Source of the DNA: Styela clava
Taxonomy: Eukaryota > Chordata > Ascidiacea > Stolidobranchia > Styelidae
Reading direction: 5' to 3'
Length of the DNA stretch: 64,000 bases
Assembly (NCBI RefSeq): GCF_964204865.1
Contig: NC_135258.1
Location: 9,167,001 to 9,231,000 of the forward strand
This document shows, in pieces, positions 59,335 to 64,000 of this stretch (position 1 is the stretch's first letter; each line of letters begins with the position of its first letter). The notes below the pieces were generated by a model, which saw only the letters and a program-made list of their open reading frames with translations, searched no databases and had not been told where the DNA came from. The position numbers were made by a program, and so were the translations under genes.

Positions 59335-59839
59335 TGAATCAATTCTCCAAGGACCTGAATTTTTGAATGCAAAATATGATGAAAGATTTTAACAATTTCA
59401 CATTAGCTGAAATTTCTGAATGTTTATGCCAATCAATCAAACAAATCGTTTCTTATTAGCTCAGTTTATGTCGTATGGGTTTTTCATGTTTGTCACGGAA
59501 AAAGGTAAGCCGACGAGACGGAATTTTAACAGCGTGTGTTAAATGTAGGCCTATCAAAACAAACAATGTCTCGATGCTCGATTTAATTGCTCATATGATT
59601 TATAATATCATTCTTTTCGTCCGTTGTTTGTGTACCGCATCCGTGCCATGGAAAAAGATTAGGGATGTCAGGGATTCTTTGTTATATTTCTTTGATTTTG
59701 TTATAATTTGACTTTCAGTCATTAAACCTGAATGTCAATCGTCCGTAAGTTTTCATACAGGCGTTTAACTATTTATATTTTGTGTCCGAGCTATCAAAAC
59801 GTTGTAGCTAATTTCATACGAAAGAGTATATATATCAGT
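59335..59839. other. Spacer between the hAT MITE and the LINE 3' end
   Basis: Nothing is supported here. A 78-codon plus-strand frame at 59475-59711 shows no domain. Confidence 0.4.
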
Positions 59840-59860
59840 GTGGTTATGGGAAAATAACTT

Positions 59861-61933
59861 TTAATATTTGGATACTAAGTACGACTTAACTTGTTTCTGA
59901 AATGATTTTTTGGATTTTAATGACTTCAAATTCAAGGGGAGAGAGTTCCATAGCTTAGGTCCATTATAGCATAGGGCATGCTGGCTCACAGATTTACTCA
60001 TAAACGGTATAAATAAATTGGAATTACTTCTTCGATTGGAGGTGGTTTTGGTTAGAATGTCGTCAAAGCAGTTTGACAATGAGTTGTCATGAAAATCATA
60101 AACTAATGATAATACTTCAAATTTCATTATGTCTTCAACCTTGAGTATATTTAGCGATTTATAGAAATGATGTACGTTTTCACGTTTACTTTTCCTAAAG
60201 ACAATTCTTAAAAAATTATTACAAATGCTTTGCAATTTCGAGACAAGTGTTTTATTACCATGGAGCCAGACTGAGCTACAATATCGGATATGACTTAGTA
60301 GTAGAGATTGAAACATTGCTAGTAAAGCTGATTGATTAACGCACTGGGATACTTTAGCAGCAACTGCCAAGTTCCTTTTTGTTTTACCAATAACATGCAA
60401 CATTTGTGATTTCCATGATAGATTTTCATCAAAGATAACTCCTAGAAATTTTATTTCTTTCACTCTTTCAATTTCATTGTCATTGAGCAGTAGTGGTTTT
60501 GAACAACTCACACTTTTATGCTTGCTTGGGTGGAATAATACAAATTTAGTTTTGTTAGCATTAAGAGATAATTTGTTAACCAACATCCAGCTATGAATGT
60601 TGGTTAGTTCTTGGTTTGCAACTGTGAGTAGATCTTCAAGGTTTTTCCCATGAAGAATCAAGTCAGTGTCATCAGCAAACATGATCGACTCAGAGGATTT
60701 CAGACACCTGGACATGTCATTAATGTAAGCTAGAAAAAATAATGGGCCAAGTAAAGATCCTTGTGGAACTCCGTGCTTCATGACACAAATATTTGTAGAG
60801 AATGAGTTGTCATATTGCACAATTTGTTTCCTGTCTTGCAGGTAGCTCCTGATCCAATTGAATGGGACGCCTCTAATTCCATAGTGATAGAGCTTACTTA
60901 AAAGGATGGAATGGTCAATGGTGTCGAAAGCTTTTGAAATATCAAGAAATATTCCAATTGCATGTTGTTTGCTTTCAAAGGCCTTGGTCAGTTTGTGTAC
61001 CAAAACATTAGCAGCCATAGCAGTGGAGTGATGCTTGCGGAAACCAAATTGATGAGAGTGGAAAACATTGTTAGTTTCAAAGAAGTTTGACATTCTACTA
61101 TACATTATTTTCTCAAGAATCTTAGAAAAGGATGGTAAAAGACTAATAGGTCTATAATTTCCAAGATCTGAAACACTACCCTTTTTAAATAGAGGAAGAA
61201 CTTTAGATGTCTTGAAGCTTTCAATGAATAACCCACTAGATAGTGAAAGATTAAATATATATGTCAGGATGTCAATGATATGTTCTGGAACGTGTTTCAA
61301 TACTTTGAATGGAATACCATCAATTCCAAAACTTGACTTGGGCTTCATTTCGCGTATAATATTTTTTATTTCTAATGATGTAGTTGGCCTTAAAAACATG
61401 GATGAGGATTTTTGCTTTCCAAGATATGAAATGTAATTTTTGTCACAGCCAGCTGGTTGTGGCATACAGTCGAGCAGGGTTTGTGCCACTTGGGAAAAGT
61501 GTTCATTAAATTTATTTGCAATTTGTGTATTACTGCAATCGAGTCCAATCAAAGGACAAGAACCTGTTTTATTTTTACCAATAAGTTCATTAATTGTTTT
61601 CCACACTGCCTTGATGTTACCTTTGTGAGAGGCAAATTTAGATTTGTAATAATTTGATTTCTTTTTGTAGAGCAATCGAGTATAAAGGTTCCTGCATTCA
61701 TTGAACTGTAATTTGTGCTTGTCATTTATGTTTTTATTGTTTATTAATTTCTTATAAAGTTTTTGTTTGACTTTGTTTAGTTTACGTAACTCAGTATCAT
61801 ACCAAGGTTTGTTTGATCTGTTTGTTTGTTTTTTTGTAAGGAAAAGATTGAGAGTAAGCAGTAGAGAATTTTTCAAAAAATTTTTCAAAGCAAGTGTTGG
61901 GATCCTGGATGCTGCTGAAGTCATCAATATCAA
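59861..61933 (-). CDS. LINE ORF2, reverse transcriptase part
   Basis: The frame is open for 690 codons; real coding starts about 33 codons in, at the frame switch near 61830. Reverse-transcriptase motifs in order are NYRPISLLPSFSKILEK, HQFGFRKHHST, GIFLDISKAFDTIDH, GVPQGSLLGPLFFLAYIND and FADDTDLI with the catalytic D-D. KFLGVIFD and a C-terminal tail (LWNSLPLNLK) follow, as in Jockey/CR1 elements. It copies the element's RNA at a nicked target. No internal stop was seen. It is on the opposite strand to the DOCK, FABP and ADAR genes. Confidence 0.93.
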   Translation of the reverse strand: MILMTSAASRIPTLALKNFLKNSLLLTLNLFLTKKQTNRSNKPWYDTELRKLNKVKQKLYKKLINNKNINDKHKLQFNECRNLYTRLLYKKKSNYYKSKFASHKGNIKAVWKTINELIGKNKTGSCPLIGLDCSNTQIANKFNEHFSQVAQTLLDCMPQPAGCDKNYISYLGKQKSSSMFLRPTTSLEIKNIIREMKPKSSFGIDGIPFKVLKHVPEHIIDILTYIFNLSLSSGLFIESFKTSKVLPLFKKGSVSDLGNYRPISLLPSFSKILEKIMYSRMSNFFETNNVFHSHQFGFRKHHSTAMAANVLVHKLTKAFESKQHAIGIFLDISKAFDTIDHSILLSKLYHYGIRGVPFNWIRSYLQDRKQIVQYDNSFSTNICVMKHGVPQGSLLGPLFFLAYINDMSRCLKSSESIMFADDTDLILHGKNLEDLLTVANQELTNIHSWMLVNKLSLNANKTKFVLFHPSKHKSVSCSKPLLLNDNEIERVKEIKFLGVIFDENLSWKSQMLHVIGKTKRNLAVAAKVSQCVNQSALLAMFQSLLLSHIRYCSSVWLHGNKTLVSKLQSICNNFLRIVFRKSKRENVHHFYKSLNILKVEDIMKFEVLSLVYDFHDNSLSNCFDDILTKTTSNRRSNSNLFIPFMSKSVSQHALCYNGPKLWNSLPLNLKSLKSKKSFQKQVKSYLVSKY

Positions 61934-63149
61934 TAGAATTCAGTTCGTTCATAAAAGTATTCAAGTTGGACGAAGTAAACTGGCGGTAAAGCGTTCCAAT
62001 TCTGTTCTGAATTTGCTTTTCTAGAAGAGAGCATTGTACAATTGGCAGATGATCAGAAACACATTCTGCTAAAACAGCACTATTAACTTTTTTATCATAT
62101 ACGTTTGTCCAAATGTGGTCTATACAGGTAGCAGAACTTGAAGTTATCCTGGTGGGGCAGTTTATCAGAGAATAATAGGCCAGGTTGTGCATAATATCAA
62201 CAAATAGGCTGGTATTCATATTGGACTCATCGATAAGATTATAGTTGAAGTCACCCATTATATAATTATAATTCAACTTGTTCATCTTTGAGAGAACTTG
62301 GGACAAGAGATTCCGAAAGTTAGCATTGTTCAATTCATCAGTTAGTGGTGATCTATAAATAGTACCGCAGGTTATTGTTTTATTTTCCAATAATATGTCA
62401 ATAAATATAGATTCGAAAACCTTTTCACACATTATAGTAATATCCTTGCGGACAATGTATTTCAAATCATTTCGAATGTAGAGACCAACACCACCACCTC
62501 GGTGATGAAATCTACTGTTGGTGATAAAAACATAGCCATCCAATGTATTGAAATGGCCATTTGTACCAGATACAATCCATGTTTCATTTACAGCAATTAC
62601 ATGAGGCTTACAATTCAGTGAATTCACTAGTGCTTCAAATTTTGTGTAGTTTTTGAAAGAGGCTAAAGATCTGATATTGAGTGAAAGAGTCATGAAACCA
62701 CTTAGTTTAAAACTATCATTGAATTTGAGATCATTGACATCACTAGAGCAAATATACTGATTTGAGCTGTTGTACATGAAAACACTGTTTATGTTGTTGA
62801 ATTCATCATTGTCAGTATTGGCTGACTCAAGAAACATTTGGTTTAGGTATTCAGGATCAAGAATTTTAGTAAGTGCCTGGGCTTCAGCTTTTTCTGAATG
62901 AAGAGAAGTACATGATTCTAATAATTCAGAATCAGAGAGAGAAGAGAATGGTATGCAATCTTTTTCACAAAAGAAACAGCACCAAGGCATATCATCAGCT
63001 TCAGATTGCAGGTTTTCATACTGCTGGTTAGAGATATTGGTGCATTTTAAATGTATCCAATGTGAGCAAATGTTGCAAAAAATAGCTTTCTGATTAGTTC
63101 GGACTGATTTGTGGCAATTTCTACAGGGATATTTTAAATTATGTTTCAT
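61797..63149 (-). CDS. LINE ORF2, PHD finger plus APE-type endonuclease part
   Basis: The first 60 residues hold a PHD-like C4HC3 zinc finger (CRNC, FCNICSHWIHLKC, WCCFFC). Then comes an apurinic-endonuclease fold: LSLNIRSL, AVNETW, GGGVGLYIRND, MGDFNYN and CVSDHLPIVQC carry the catalytic Asn, Glu, Asp and Ser-Asp-His positions. The endonuclease nicks target DNA. The frame ends about 15 codons after it diverges from the reverse-transcriptase frame, at a run of seven A on the coding strand (61829-61835). A one-base slip therefore separates two halves of one ORF2. The first ATG is at 63149, 234 bases after the ORF1 stop. Confidence 0.9.
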   Translation of the reverse strand: MKHNLKYPCRNCHKSVRTNQKAIFCNICSHWIHLKCTNISNQQYENLQSEADDMPWCCFFCEKDCIPFSSLSDSELLESCTSLHSEKAEAQALTKILDPEYLNQMFLESANTDNDEFNNINSVFMYNSSNQYICSSDVNDLKFNDSFKLSGFMTLSLNIRSLASFKNYTKFEALVNSLNCKPHVIAVNETWIVSGTNGHFNTLDGYVFITNSRFHHRGGGVGLYIRNDLKYIVRKDITIMCEKVFESIFIDILLENKTITCGTIYRSPLTDELNNANFRNLLSQVLSKMNKLNYNYIMGDFNYNLIDESNMNTSLFVDIMHNLAYYSLINCPTRITSSSATCIDHIWTNVYDKKVNSAVLAECVSDHLPIVQCSLLEKQIQNRIGTLYRQFTSSNLNTFMNELNSIDIDDFSSIQDPNTCFEKFFEKFSTAYSQSFPYKKTNKQIKQTLV

Positions 63150-63383
63150 GGTGGTGGCAAAGTAATGAAATAAAAAAATAAAAAAAGTATAGTGAAGTAA
63201 GACAAAATCTAAAATACAAAGCTTGAATACAAAGTTTCCAGGTGCAGAACTTATGGTTAAATAAGTACTAGCCTAATTAGCATAAGGAAAATAAGGGTGA
63301 AAATAAATTAAGTTAAATTATATTATCAACCCTGTGCTAAAGGCCACCACTATACCAATGAGACCAAGTTGCAAACAGTGTGC

Positions 63384-64000
63384 CTATTTGCTAGGTCCCA
63401 TTGGGCGAGCAGCAGCCCTGGAGTACAGGGGACGAGAGAGAGTAGTGATATCATTTAAACAAGATATAACTCGCCTTCTGTCCAAGTAAGCGTATATAGT
63501 CCCATTCATTGTCGACACCTTATGCTTCCCGAATGCTTCCTTGGCAGCGGCGAGGAGCTTGAGCCTATTCCGGGTCAAGGACTCCGTGATGGACAAACCG
63601 CTGCCTTTTAGATCTTTCTTCCTACCATATATTAAATTTTTTGTCGATCTTCGGACAAATTTAATAATGATGGGGTTCTTCGGGGACTTGGATCGCAATT
63701 TATGGGTTATATCAATATCCGTGTTAACAATAGGCTGGTCAAGATTGAAGTTATTGTTCAGGGTGTTAACAACAAAGTCTTCAAACTTGTAGTACTCAGA
63801 TTCTGGAACAGATTTGCAGCCATGAAGAACAACACAGTTCCTCCGGCTGTACTGTTCCTGATCATCTTGCTGTTTTTCACATAACTCCAGTCTTTTTATA
63901 ATCTCCTCGATCTTAAGTGAGATTTGAGCCACATCATGCTGGAACTTCTTAACAGCTTCAGACTTGCTGCCATGGTCTTCAGTGGCAGACAGTTCATCTG
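63384..64000 (-). CDS. LINE ORF1 (RNA-binding protein), runs off the window edge
   Basis: The frame is open from the right edge of the window to the stop at 63384, at least 204 codons. Its visible start is outside. It has an amphipathic coiled-coil stretch (KIEEIIKRLELCEKQQDDQE), then EQYSRRNCVVLHG and FVRRSTKNLIYGRKKDLKG. The latter resemble the RRM-like and C-terminal parts of L1-type ORF1 proteins that coat element RNA. The end is basic (RAAARPMGPSK). Confidence 0.85.
   Translation of the reverse strand, partial: DELSATEDHGSKSEAVKKFQHDVAQISLKIEEIIKRLELCEKQQDDQEQYSRRNCVVLHGCKSVPESEYYKFEDFVVNTLNNNFNLDQPIVNTDIDITHKLRSKSPKNPIIIKFVRRSTKNLIYGRKKDLKGSGLSITESLTRNRLKLLAAAKEAFGKHKVSTMNGTIYAYLDRRRVISCLNDITTLSRPLYSRAAARPMGPSK

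Larger units (their letters stand above)
59840..64000 (-). mobile_element. CR1/Jockey-like non-LTR retrotransposon (LINE), 5' end off window
   Basis: Read on the minus strand, ORF1 (64000-63384), then a PHD-endonuclease frame (63149-61797), then a reverse-transcriptase frame (61933-59861), followed by a very short 3' UTR without a poly-A tail. APE-type endonuclease plus a reverse transcriptase and an RRM-like ORF1 fit the CR1/L2/Jockey group. The 3' end is placed only approximately. Frames are long and open, so the copy is young. Confidence 0.9.

Noticed and set aside
61212-62024. Plus-strand frames across the LINE
   Set aside because: They are antisense shadows of the reverse transcriptase and endonuclease frames.

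Overview
The window looks like chordate nuclear DNA and most likely comes from a tunicate (ascidian). It is AT-rich and lacks bacterial-style operons. All but two of the host genes are cut into short exons by GT-AG introns, often with long repeat-filled introns. Connexins are known from chordates only, and this one is intron-rich, unlike the usual single-coding-exon vertebrate form. An ADAR with a Z-DNA-binding domain also fits. The species assignment is inference.

Layout, left to right. 292-6235 (+): the 3' end of a DOCK1/2/5-type Rac guanine-nucleotide exchange factor; earlier exons lie off the window. 6236-13239: 3' UTR-like AT-rich DNA, a foldback element, a four-copy tandem repeat and unassigned DNA. 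13240-18014 (+): two tandem fatty-acid-binding-protein genes, each with the family's four-exon layout. 18015-20760: repeats. 20761-33362 (+): a complete 15-exon ADAR1-like RNA adenosine deaminase of 812 residues, with a Z-alpha domain, a second degenerate winged helix, one dsRBD and an intact deaminase zinc site. An intronless gene for a coiled-coil, probably tail-anchored protein sits in its first intron on the same strand. 35288-38929 (-): a seven-exon connexin of 334 residues. 38930-43905: nothing recognised. 43906-48147: a hAT-like element with an 8-bp target duplication, carrying a perfect 52-bp palindrome and a decayed Ty3/Gypsy LTR retrotransposon. 48973-53995: a graveyard of hAT-like elements, a nested MITE and SINEs. 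55732-56646 (-): mitochondrial ATP synthase subunit e. 57759-58289 (-): a GATAD1-like gene with no GATA finger. 58931-59326: a hAT MITE. About 59840-64000 (-): a CR1/Jockey-like LINE, nearly intact, whose ORF1 runs off the right edge.

The host genes share no evident pathway: signalling, lipid binding, RNA editing, gap junctions, mitochondrial ATP synthesis and chromatin. The strongest oddities are the degenerate second Z-like domain in ADAR, the gene nested in ADAR intron 1, the fingerless GATAD1, the modular SINEs that share a tail, and several layered transposon insertions whose target-site duplications can be read directly. Exon borders were set by hand from splice consensus, reading frame and family resemblance. 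No alignment or search was run.
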